From Hadesarchaea archaeon (GTDB lineage Archaea > Hadarchaeota > Hadarchaeia > Hadarchaeales > Hadarchaeaceae), in assembly GCA_030601665.1 (NCBI GenBank), contig JAUWBP010000032.1, forward strand, positions 1-9,005: a DNA stretch of 9,005 bases. Reading direction: 5' to 3'. Positions within the stretch are counted from its first letter, which is position 1; each line of letters begins with the position of its first letter. The notes below the pieces were generated by a model. The model searched no databases, was not told the DNA's origin, and saw nothing but the letters and a program-made list of their open reading frames with translations. A program made the position numbers and the translations under genes. Positions 1-6,653 of this stretch are shown here, piece by piece.

Positions 1-425
1 ACCCCACGGCGTTTGGGCTGAAGATTCACTCGCAACAAGGCATCGTAAGCTACACCAACGATACGCAGTACTTTGATGAACTCGCGAAGCACTTCAAAGA
101 TAGTCGAGTCCTAATAGCAAATGTCACGCGCCCGCTGGCGATGCGAATCCCGTGGCACCTCTGCTCTGACGACCTAATCGCGCTCCTGAAGCAAGTAAAG
201 CCAGAACTCGCAGTGATGGTCCATATGGGTATGCTTTTCTTAAAACATCCACCCGAGAATGAGGCGACTCGGATTGAGGCTGCAACCGGTATAAAAACGG
301 TGCTGGGCTACGCCGGGCTACGTGTCAACCTTGACAAAGAAATGAAATTCAAGCGCCCTACTAAGCAGCCTAGTTCGGAAACTTTTGTGCGATTACCCCC
401 GGAGCCCACCGTTAGGGCAGAATAG
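1..425 (+). CDS. MBL-fold metallohydrolase, C-terminal part (5' end outside window)
   Basis: The open frame enters from the left edge (first complete codon at 3) and ends with TAG at 423-425. It reads PTAFGLKIHSQQGIVSYTND..., then a buried strand VLIANVTRP, an IPWHLCSDD turn, and a KPELAVMVHMG strand-histidine segment. This order, a 'displayed target' strand with TND, then H-x-C-x-D before a helix, then a terminal strand ending in H-M-G, is typical of the second half of metallo-beta-lactamase-fold hydrolases common in archaea (the beta-lactamase superfamily group related to RNase Z-like folds). The late Asp and His are candidate metal ligands. The N-terminal HxHxDH metal site is outside the window, so catalytic competence and substrate cannot be judged. 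After the TAG the frame stays open for 7 codons to TAA (447-449). The family call is fairly sure; the specific function is unknown. Confidence 0.75.
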   Translation, partial: PTAFGLKIHSQQGIVSYTNDTQYFDELAKHFKDSRVLIANVTRPLAMRIPWHLCSDDLIALLKQVKPELAVMVHMGMLFLKHPPENEATRIEAATGIKTVLGYAGLRVNLDKEMKFKRPTKQPSSETFVRLPPEPTVRAE

Positions 426-433
426 CCGAATTG

Positions 434-441
434 CTTTATAT
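434..441 (+). promoter_or_regulatory. TATA-box-like element (distal)
   Basis: CTTTATAT lies just after the MBL gene in an A/T-rich stretch. It resembles an archaeal TATA box and would place a start site near 464, giving a leader of about 60 nt for the downstream endonuclease gene. It is the weaker of two candidates. Confidence 0.35.
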
Positions 442-484
442 CCCTTTAAAAATTACTTTCGGCCACCTCTCTCCCCTACAGGCG

Positions 485-492
485 CTTAAATA
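485..492 (+). promoter_or_regulatory. TATA-box-like element (proximal) for homing endonuclease gene
   Basis: CTTAAATA is centred about 34 nt before the TTG start at 523. With the usual archaeal spacing of about 26 nt, transcription would begin near 515, giving a very short leader. A GGGGT tract at 514-518 could act as an SD site if transcription starts slightly upstream. Confidence 0.4.
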
Positions 493-522
493 CCCAATCA
501 AAAGGATCCATGCGGGGTAAGA

Positions 523-1593
523 TTGTCGTACGTGATACACTTTTGGCAACTGCCACAAACAAGAACGTATGTTATACTACCAGTCTATTTAACACGAAGA
601 CTTTTTCATCACATAAAGCGATGCGCAAAATCTCTTTACAGAGCATCTAAACTGACTGGTGCCCATAGACCAACGATACGTGCGTTGCACCTAAAACCAT
701 TCAAACCGATTCGCATCGACATCCTGAAAAAATTAAGTGACTACCTCACTGAACATGACCACGCTGAATTCTCGATAGACAATCTTGAAGTGAAGATAAA
801 GTGGATTGGTCACCCATTAAGTTGTGGGATAAGAAATCCAAAGTTACCATTTAGGATCGATACCGTGAATGCGGTACGAGTGATTGTAGCGATGTTTAAC
901 GACGGATACATTGGCAGAGGTGGAGCACGGGGTCACGGAGCCATGCACTACTACAATGAAAATTCTGTGCTCAGATCAAGAATAATAGCTTCAGCAGTAG
1001 ATGCTTTCGGCGGAGATAAGGAATCATATCCGGTTCGAGAGCATAGAGGTAATCATCACATCCCTTTTCCTAGCGTGGTACGTGATCTGATGAAGCAGAT
1101 TGGAGTACCCGCTGGACGCAAAGTGAATCACAACTCTCATATCCCTTCTTTAATCCACGCCAGCAAACGTCCTGACTTATGGCGTGAATGGCTACGACAA
1201 ACCGCGGATGACGAGGGAGGGGTGCGGCTCCGCCACAAAGCCAAATCCAGACACATTTACTGGAGACGTTGCATTAGCTTTGAGCCGAAAATCCTGGTTA
1301 AAATTAAAAAACGAGAAAAACCATTTTTAGAATTAACTAACGAACTTAAGGAAACTTTTGTTCATCGTATGCCAAACTTATTGAAAGAAGAAAAAGAGCT
1401 CCTTGATCGTTTAAGCATCAAATGTGAAGTACGCCCACTATCTTTATACAAAATCAAAACTGGGGAATATCGAGCAAAATGGGAACTGTATATTGGCGGT
1501 AGAGAAAATCTGGAAAAGTTTCATCAAAATGTTGGGTTTGCCCATCCGCGAAAAAGCAGGTTATTGTTTGAAGCATTACACTCATACAAGTAG
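523..1593 (+). CDS. Free-standing LAGLIDADG homing endonuclease with N-terminal HTH-like segment
   Basis: This 356-aa protein is predicted to be a site-specific DNA endonuclease that spreads its own gene or an associated intron. Residues 35-77 (KSLYRASKLTGAHRPTIRAL onward) look like a helix-turn-helix DNA-binding segment. The first LAGLIDADG helix is about residues 118-131 (VRVIVAMFNDGYIG, acidic D127), followed by a beta region with the N-x-x-L pattern. The PSVVRDLMKQIGVPAGRK segment (183-200) and a second motif, WREWLRQTADDEGGV (220-234, acidic D229/D230/E231), follow in the usual family order. The C-terminal stretch ending GFAHPRKSRLLFEALHSYK is also typical of these archaeal proteins. The start is TTG at 523, preceded by GGGGT at 514-518; an ATG at 510 is in another frame and closes after about 46 codons. 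The gene is A/T-richer than valS, which suggests transfer. It is not embedded in a recognisable host gene, and its target is unknown; the nearby valS intron site is one candidate. The frame is intact and both acidic motifs are present, so it could be active. Confidence 0.8.
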   Translation: MSYVIHFWQLPQTRTYVILPVYLTRRLFHHIKRCAKSLYRASKLTGAHRPTIRALHLKPFKPIRIDILKKLSDYLTEHDHAEFSIDNLEVKIKWIGHPLSCGIRNPKLPFRIDTVNAVRVIVAMFNDGYIGRGGARGHGAMHYYNENSVLRSRIIASAVDAFGGDKESYPVREHRGNHHIPFPSVVRDLMKQIGVPAGRKVNHNSHIPSLIHASKRPDLWREWLRQTADDEGGVRLRHKAKSRHIYWRRCISFEPKILVKIKKREKPFLELTNELKETFVHRMPNLLKEEKELLDRLSIKCEVRPLSLYKIKTGEYRAKWELYIGGRENLEKFHQNVGFAHPRKSRLLFEALHSYK

Positions 1594-1620
1594 TTGTTGA
1601 ATTTTTAAGTGAATGGATTG

Positions 1621-1628
1621 TTTTATAT
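1621..1628 (+). promoter_or_regulatory. TATA box of valS
   Basis: TTTTATAT is centred at about 1625, 76 nt before the valS ATG. It follows the endonuclease stop codon in an A/T-rich gap. Standard archaeal spacing predicts transcription starting near 1651, leaving a leader of about 50 nt that holds a hairpin and a strong SD site. valS therefore probably has its own promoter, separate from the endonuclease gene. Confidence 0.6.
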
Positions 1629-1651
1629 CGGCGCACCTAAACTTGTGATGA

Positions 1652-1671
1652 AGGAGTGCTCAGACGCTCCT
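1652..1671 (+). other. Leader hairpin upstream of valS
   Basis: Bases 1652-1658 (AGGAGTG) pair with 1665-1671 (CGCTCCT): seven pairs including one G-U, closing a 6-nt loop CTCAGA. The hairpin would lie at the extreme 5' end of the predicted valS transcript, 14 nt before the SD site. Four more pairs are possible between GCAC (1633-1636) and GTGC (1672-1675) if transcription starts earlier. It could stabilise the mRNA end or be a protein-binding site; no known riboswitch class is recognised. Confidence 0.4.
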
Positions 1672-1685
1672 GTGCAAAAAACCAA

Positions 1686-1690
1686 GGAGG
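1686..1690 (+). promoter_or_regulatory. Shine-Dalgarno site fixing the valS start
   Basis: GGAGG lies 10 nt before ATG 1701. It is the only strong SD site here and decides the start: the protein begins MEVSKDYNPLDVEPKWQKRW, matching the usual ValRS N-terminus. In-frame starts further upstream, such as ATG 1656, would add an unrelated extension. Confidence 0.75.
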
Positions 1691-1700
1691 AAAAAACCAA

Positions 1701-4458
1701 ATGGAGGTATCGAAGGATTACAACCCACTGGATGTCGAGCCGAAGTGGCAGAAGCGGTGGAAAGAACTCGAGATTTACCGCTTTAAGCGAGACGATTTAA
1801 AAACGCCGACCTATGTGATTGATACCCCGCCGCCATATTCCTCGCAAGAGGGTGGAACCGAGCGGAGAGTTCCACATGGGTACCGCCCTAAACTGGACCT
1901 ACTTCGATATCGTCGCGCGCTACAAGCGAATGCGCGGCTTCAACGTGTTTTTCCCACAGGGCTGGGACTGTCACGGGTTGCCGACTGAGGTTCAAGTCGA
2001 AAAGCGCTATGAAATCCGCAAGGGCGATCTCCCACCCGAAAAATTCCGCGAGCTCTGCATCAAGCTGACCGAGGATAACATCACCCACATGCGGGAGGAG
2101 ATGAACTCGCTTGGCTTTTCAATCGATTGGTCCACCGAGTACCGGACCATGGACCCGGACTACTACAGGCGGACCCAGCTCTCCTTCGTGCAGCTCTACA
2201 AACGTGGTTTGATCTATCGGGGCGAGCACCCTGTCAACTGGTGCCCTCGATGTGAGACAGCGATAGCAGATGCCGAAGTGGAGTATGCAGATCGGGAGGC
2301 GACGCTCAGCCACATCAAGTTCAAGCTCCACGGCGAGGACGAGTACCTCACCATCGCCACCACCCGACCCGAATATCTCCCCGCATGCGTGGTCGTGGCG
2401 GTTTACCCCGGGGACGAGCGCTACGGGAAATACGTTGGAAAAAAGGTCGAAGTGCCTCCATTCGGCCAAGTCGTCGAGCTCATCGAGGACCACGAGGTCG
2501 ACCCCGAGTTCGGCACGGGAGTTGTGATGGTCTGCACCTTCGGCGATAAAACCGATGTGCGCTGGGTGAAGCGCCACAAGCTACCCGTGGTCAAGCTCAT
2601 CGATGAAAAAGGGAACATGAGCGAGGCGGCTGGCAAATATGCTGGGCTGACGCTCGAGGAGTGCAAGCGCGCGATCGCCGATGACCTCCGCAAGGCAGGA
2701 CTGCTCTTGAAGCAGGAGAAGCTGGCTCAAAGCGTCGGAGCGTGCTGGCGGTGCAAGACACCGGTCGAGATTCTGACAAAGCCTCAGTGGTTCATGCGCG
2801 TGCTAGATTTGAAAGACAAGGTAATCGAGGGCGCCAAGCAAGTTCGTTGGGTTCCCGAGTACATGCGGCAGAGGTTGATCGACTGGGCTGAGTCGATGGA
2901 CTGGGACTGGGTGATCTCGAGGCAGCGAATCTTCGCAACTCCGATTCCTGCATGGTACTGCACGGGCTGCAGAGAGCCGATTGTCGCCGATGAGAGACAG
3001 CTGCCCGTGACCCCCGCGAAGGATAAACCACTGGTCGAGCGATGCCCAAAGTGCGGCGGGGAAAGCTTCGAGCCCGAGAAAGATGTGCTCGACACTTGGA
3101 TGGATAGCTCGATAACGATTGCCGTCCATGCCGGCTGGCCCGAGCTCGATCGACGCCTTTTCCCGGCGGACCTCCAGCCCAATGGGACCGACATCATCCG
3201 CACATGGGATTACTACCTGCTCGTCCGGCACCTAGCACTGCTGGGCGAGGCGCCCTATCGCACGGTGCTCATCAACGGCATGGTGTTCGGAGAGGACGGG
3301 CGAAAGATGTCGAAGTCGCTCGGCAACTACGTCGACACGACCATGGCGCGAGGCAAGTACGGTACCGATGCCCTCCGCCAGTGGGCAGTGATAGGAGCCT
3401 CCACAGGTTCTGACATCCCCTTCAACTGGAAGGACGTAGACTTCGGCTACCGGTTCATGCGCAAGTTCTGGAACGCCGCGCGTTTCGCCGGACCCCACCT
3501 GAACGCGAAAATTGCCAAGCTCGACCCGAAGAAGCTCAAGTTCAGGCTCATCGATCGCTGGGTCCTGAGCCGTCTCCACCGCCTGATCGAGCAGACCACG
3601 GGCTGGCTCGAGGACTTCCAATTCAACCACGCGATGGGCGCGATCCAGACCTTCGTGTGGCATGAGCTCTGCGACATGTACATCGAGGAAGTCAAACATC
3701 GCCTTTACGGCGACGATCCCACTGCCGACGCCGCACGTTACGCGCTTTACCACGTTATACTGACCGCCGCCAAACTGCTCGCTCCCTTCACGCCGCACTT
3801 CTCCGAGGAGATTTATCAGACCTACTTTGGCAAGGATCACCCGTACCCAAGCGTTCACATGTCAAGCTGGCCCGAAGTAAACAAGAAGCTTATCGATGAA
3901 TCAGCCGAGCGAGCCGGCGAACTCGCGAACTTGATCGTGGGTGCCCTCCGACAGTTCAAGTCCGAGCGCAAGATGGCGCTGAGCAGGGAGCTCCCATCGG
4001 TCGTGATTTACACTTCCAGTAGGGAGACGGCGAAGCAGCTCAAAGAGGTGGGGGACGACATCGCCGGTACCATGCGCGTTGGCAAGCTCAACATCAAAGT
4101 GGGAAAGCCGAAGCTGGCTGAACGCGTGCTTGCAGTCGAACCCGAAATGGCAAAGCTAGGCCCACGCCTACACGCAGACGTGAGGCTAATAGTACAAGCC
4201 TTGCGCGAGGCGAAGCCGGAGGATCTTGCTAAGCAACTGGCCAAAGGGAAACTCAAGCTCCGCGCGGGTGGAAAGCGATTCGAACTCGCACCCGAAGATG
4301 TGAGGGTGATAAAGGAAACCGCGAGCGCCGGGCGTAAGGTTGAGGTCATCGACATCCAAAAGCCTGCGCTAACCCTGCTGATAACCAGCTCACGAAGCGG
4401 TTTGGTTAGACGGAGAACAAGATCAACACGAAGAGCGCGACGAAGATCATCATCATGA
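1701..4458 (+). CDS. valS: Valyl-tRNA synthetase, two exons (1701-1838 and 1858-4458)
   Basis: ValRS charges tRNA-Val with valine in the cytoplasm and edits mischarged threonine. Exon 1 gives residues 1-46 (NPLDVEPKWQKRW ... DTPPPY); exon 2 resumes PSGEFHMGTALNW. Removing 1839-1857 yields a continuous 912-aa protein. The HIGH-type motif is HMGT at about 52-55, followed by QGWDCHGLPTEVQVEKRY. WCPRCETAIADAEVEY follows, then the CP1 editing domain with TTRPEYLPACVVV and GTGVVMVCTFGDKTD; the latter points to ValRS, not IleRS. Further on are Cys pairs (CWRC, CTGC, CPKC), the class I signature KMSKS at about 529-533, and an anticodon-binding helical domain. Unspliced, the first frame stops at 1988 after 95 codons, before most of the catalytic domain. 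The last ~20 residues (after TLLITSS) are an unusual basic tail antisense to the next gene. TATA, leader hairpin and SD precede it. The identity is very sure; the splicing is inferred from sequence. Confidence 0.93.
1839..1857 (+). other. Candidate 19-nt BHB archaeal intron in valS mRNA
   Basis: The intron is TCCTCGCAAGAGGGTGGAA. The fold spans 1827-1865. The outer helix pairs 1827-1832 with 1859-1865 (six G-C pairs, A1861 bulged). The central 4-bp helix is CCAT 1833-1836 with GTGG 1852-1855 (one U-G pair). The 5' bulge is ATT 1837-1839 and the 3' bulge is AAC 1856-1858. The inner helix is CCTC 1840-1843 with GAGG 1848-1851, closed by a GCAA tetraloop. The archaeal tRNA-splicing endonuclease is known to cut 3-nt bulges between nucleotides 2 and 3. 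Here that gives 1838|1839 and 1857|1858, which removes exactly the 19 nt and joins TAT (Tyr) to CCG (Pro), restoring PPPYPSGEFHMG. The structure and the frame restoration agree independently. The alternative is a real frameshifting insertion or an assembly artefact; neither would be expected to build a BHB. Confidence 0.85.
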
Positions 4459-4585
4459 TTAACCTACTGCGCGCCATGCGTTTCCGTTGTTTTTTGAAAA
4501 TGTCCTCGCACGAGGGTGAACAAAAATATTTATCTTGCTCTACCGCCTTTCCGCAAACAACGCAGTGCCGATGGTCTTCGGGCAT
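4406..4585 (-). CDS. Small zinc-ribbon plus transmembrane protein (DUF2116-like)
   Basis: This 59-aa protein (start ATG at 4585, stop TAA at 4408-4406) has an N-terminal treble of HCVVCGK and FCSPSCEDIF, four cysteines forming a likely zinc ribbon. A basic linker KKQRKRMARSR follows, then a single C-terminal membrane helix (LIMMMIFVALFVLILFSV). That architecture matches the small archaeal DUF2116 family, whose function is not known; the zinc ribbon should face the cytoplasm. The ATG was chosen over a GTG at 4615 because it starts directly before the zinc ribbon and is preceded by AGGATGA (4596-4590). The gene sits 4 nt after the pyrH stop, so the two are almost certainly co-transcribed and possibly translationally coupled. 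Its last 53 nt overlap the 3' end of valS on the other strand. Confidence 0.8.
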   Translation of the reverse strand: MPEDHRHCVVCGKAVEQDKYFCSPSCEDIFKKQRKRMARSRLIMMMIFVALFVLILFSV

Positions 4586-4589
4586 CTTA

Positions 4590-5276
4590 TCATCCTGGCA
4601 CAATCGTGGTGCCACTATGCTTCGCTCCCCTTAAAATCTCCGGTAAGCGTTTGATCTCGCGCTTCCCCAGCACAAGCGTTCGGATGCCTGTCCGCTGGAT
4701 GAGCTTCGCGCCCACGGGGTCGATGACAATGCTAATCCCCGGTTTCATTTTTTTTCCCGCCACCAACTTCATGAGCTCCCGCACGGTCATCAACTTGAAC
4801 TTCTTCGCTCTTGGGTTGAGCTTAGGATCGACTGTGTAGACCCCACCCACATCCGTGAAGAAGACCAAAAGTTCGGACCTGCTCGAGCTTGCCAACATCG
4901 CGGCAACCGCATCGGTGGTTTGCCCTGGCACTACGCCGCCCATCACGGGCACCTTGCCCTTGAGCATCACCCTGACCGCCGCTTCAAATGTGGTGAGGGG
5001 TTCCCGCTCCGCGAGATCACCGAGGGCGGTAATTAGCAGGCGGGCGTTCAGGCGTGTGACATCTATGCCCACGAGGTCGCAGTGGATGCTTGAGGCCTTC
5101 AATTTTCGTGCCGCTTCGATGTACTTGCGCGAGGGCTTCCCCCCACCCGCGACGACGAGGATATCATGCTTCTGTGACTTGAGCGCACGGAGCGTCTGGG
5201 CTATCGCTAGAATGCAATCCACGTCCAGATCCTCGGGCGCCAAGATCGAGCCGCCAAAGCAGAAAGTCACCCGCAT
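4590..5276 (-). CDS. pyrH: UMP kinase, archaeal type
   Basis: UMP kinase phosphorylates UMP to UDP with ATP in pyrimidine nucleotide synthesis and belongs to the amino acid kinase fold. The 228-aa product starts MRVTFCFGGSI, with the P-loop-like GGS at 8-10, VVAGGGKPSRKYI at 41-53, VPVMGGVVPGQTTDAVAAML at about 109-128 and FTDVGGVYTVDPKLNPRAKK at 140-159. It ends VIDPVGAKLIQRTGIRTLVL ... SGTTIVPG. The order and length match archaeal PyrH proteins, such as those of Thermococcales, including the terminal GTTI-P. The start ATG at 5276 was preferred over a GTG at 5315, which adds 13 residues not seen in the family. SD complementarity is weak, consistent with a leaderless or short-leader mRNA. It heads a two-gene unit with the zinc-ribbon membrane protein and is divergent from aRF1. 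Confidence 0.92.
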   Translation of the reverse strand: MRVTFCFGGSILAPEDLDVDCILAIAQTLRALKSQKHDILVVAGGGKPSRKYIEAARKLKASSIHCDLVGIDVTRLNARLLITALGDLAEREPLTTFEAAVRVMLKGKVPVMGGVVPGQTTDAVAAMLASSSRSELLVFFTDVGGVYTVDPKLNPRAKKFKLMTVRELMKLVAGKKMKPGISIVIDPVGAKLIQRTGIRTLVLGKREIKRLPEILRGAKHSGTTIVPG

Positions 5277-5304
5277 CCATTCGCCAAAATAAAGTCGACA
5301 GCAT

Positions 5305-5313
5305 GTTATTAAC
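5305..5313. promoter_or_regulatory. Near-palindromic TATA-like element between pyrH and aRF1 genes
   Basis: GTTATTAAC reads GTTAATAAC on the other strand, so it is A/T-rich and nearly symmetric in the 54-bp divergent gap. It is centred 22 nt from the aRF1 ATG and 33 nt from the pyrH ATG, so it could serve pyrH with a leader of about 7 nt. For aRF1 it sits slightly too close; AAATAAAG at 5287-5294 is an alternative TATA for that gene. The assignment is tentative. Confidence 0.35.
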
Positions 5314-5330
5314 ACTCACGGTCGAAATTT

Positions 5331-6602
5331 ATGACGGCGATGCGAATGCCCGTCGATACCAAGGCGCGTTATCAATTCAAGCGGATGCTCGAAAATCTGG
5401 CTGGCAAGCGCGGCCGAGGGACTGAGCTCATCTCGGTCTACATTACTCCAGATTTCGACCTCACTAAAGTCGTCCAACAACTTCGGGATGAGAAGGGGAC
5501 GGCTGCCAACATAAAATCAAAGGCGACCCGAAAGAACGTGATAAGCGCCCTTGAGAGGATTATCCAGTTCCTGCGCACCTACATCGATGCCCACAGGCGC
5601 TCACCTCCAAACGGGATAGCCATATTTTGCGGCAACGCGGCTGGGCGCGATGACACCGCGGACATCCAGCTTTACTGGATCGAGCCTCCCGAGTCGGTAA
5701 CCATTCGCATGTATCGTTGCGACCAAGAGTTCGTGCTCGAGCCGCTGCGCGATATGCTTCAGGTTAAAGAGAACGTGGGAATTCTCGTCATGGACCGGCG
5801 AGAGGCGACGCTCGCGACCCTGCGGGGCAAACACATCGAAATCGTGAGGAGGCTCACCTCGGCTGTGCCGGGAAAGCATAGCAAGGGGGGTCAGTCCGCG
5901 CGGCGCTTCGAGCGCCTGCGGGAGATAGCGGTACATGATTTTATGAAGCGCATCGCCGAAGCCACCAACAAGATATTTTCGCAGATCCCTGACCTGCGGG
6001 CGATCCTAGTCGGTGGGCCTGGGTCGACCAAAGATGAATTCTTGAAAAGTGAATTGTTGCACGATTGGGTCAAGCGGAAGATCGCCGGGGTGCTCGATAC
6101 CGGTTACACCGATGAGCAGGGGATAAAGGAAGTGGTCAACAAATCAGGTGAGGTGCTCGCCGATCTCGACATCCTGAAGGAAAAATCGCTCGTCCAGCGC
6201 TTCATGGAGGAGCTCGTCGCGGGCAAGGGATTGGTCACATACGGCGAGCTGGATATCAGACGTTCCCTCGAGCTGGGAGCGGTCGAGCTGCTCCTTATCT
6301 CGGAGGACCTGCGGAGGAACCGCGCGCTCGCGCGATGCCAAGCTTGCAGGCACGAGCTGCGTGAAACCGTTGACGATATCAAAACTTACCAGAAGCAGCT
6401 GGCGGGGCGGGCCTGTCCCAGCTGTGGCGAGACAAGGCTGACGCTCGTCGAGAGCAAGGACGTCGTGCAGGAATTGCTCGAGCTGACGGAGCGGTTCGGC
6501 GCGCGGGTGGAGTTCATCTCGACCGAAACCGAGGAGGGCAAGCAGCTTCTCGTGGCTTTCAAGGGCTTGGCGGCTATTTTAAGGTTCAGACCTGCTGCGT
6601 AG
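5331..6602 (+). CDS. prf1: Peptide chain release factor aRF1
   Basis: aRF1 recognises stop codons in the ribosomal A site and triggers hydrolysis of peptidyl-tRNA. The 423-aa product has the full three-domain layout. The N-terminal decoding domain carries GTAANIKSKATRKNV (NIKS at 60-63) and the YxCxxxF element as YRCDQEF (128-134). The middle domain carries the catalytic GGQ at 186-188 (GKHSKGGQSARRFERLRE). The C-terminal domain has a Cys4 pattern, CQAC (336-339) and CPSC (362-365), as in archaeal aRF1, and would contact aRF3/ABCE1-type partners. The residue before NIKS is Ala, where human and yeast eRF1 read TASNIKS. The start is ATG 5331 without an SD site; ATG 5340 and 5346 are possible alternatives. 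The gene ends with TAG and stays open for 8 codons to TAA (6627-6629). Confidence 0.95.
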   Translation: MTAMRMPVDTKARYQFKRMLENLAGKRGRGTELISVYITPDFDLTKVVQQLRDEKGTAANIKSKATRKNVISALERIIQFLRTYIDAHRRSPPNGIAIFCGNAAGRDDTADIQLYWIEPPESVTIRMYRCDQEFVLEPLRDMLQVKENVGILVMDRREATLATLRGKHIEIVRRLTSAVPGKHSKGGQSARRFERLREIAVHDFMKRIAEATNKIFSQIPDLRAILVGGPGSTKDEFLKSELLHDWVKRKIAGVLDTGYTDEQGIKEVVNKSGEVLADLDILKEKSLVQRFMEELVAGKGLVTYGELDIRRSLELGAVELLLISEDLRRNRALARCQACRHELRETVDDIKTYQKQLAGRACPSCGETRLTLVESKDVVQELLELTERFGARVEFISTETEEGKQLLVAFKGLAAILRFRPAA

Positions 6603-6653
6603 TCAGAAAGTAGTAAATACAATAGGTAAAAATTGCTCTTTTGGGTAAGATCC

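Noticed and set aside
523..1593. Endonuclease gene as an intein or large intron within a host gene
   Set aside because: The MBL gene ends naturally upstream and valS begins with its own signals downstream; no host exons flank the gene.
1645..1651. GTGATGA, a perfect box C, suggesting a C/D box guide RNA before valS
   Set aside because: No CTGA box D or D'/C' pair follows within a plausible distance, and the region fits the valS leader.
1819..1857. Taking valS to start at 1819 in the second frame
   Set aside because: That would lose the N-terminal DVEPKWQKRW and TPPPY segments, which are encoded in the other frame behind a strong SD; residues from 1819 to 1857 in this frame do not look like ValRS.
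1839..1857. Programmed ribosomal frameshift instead of an intron
   Set aside because: Frameshifting would leave six or more extra residues within the ATP-binding motif, whereas removing 19 nt restores it exactly and a BHB fold is present.
1656..1988. Separate short ORF overlapping the valS start
   Set aside because: It is valS exon 1 read through the 19-nt insert; the part after 1838 has no family similarity and the part before 1701 lacks support.
2119..3858. Long minus-strand ORFs within valS
   Set aside because: They are antisense shadows of a GC-rich gene, with low-complexity or implausible protein sequence and no start signals.
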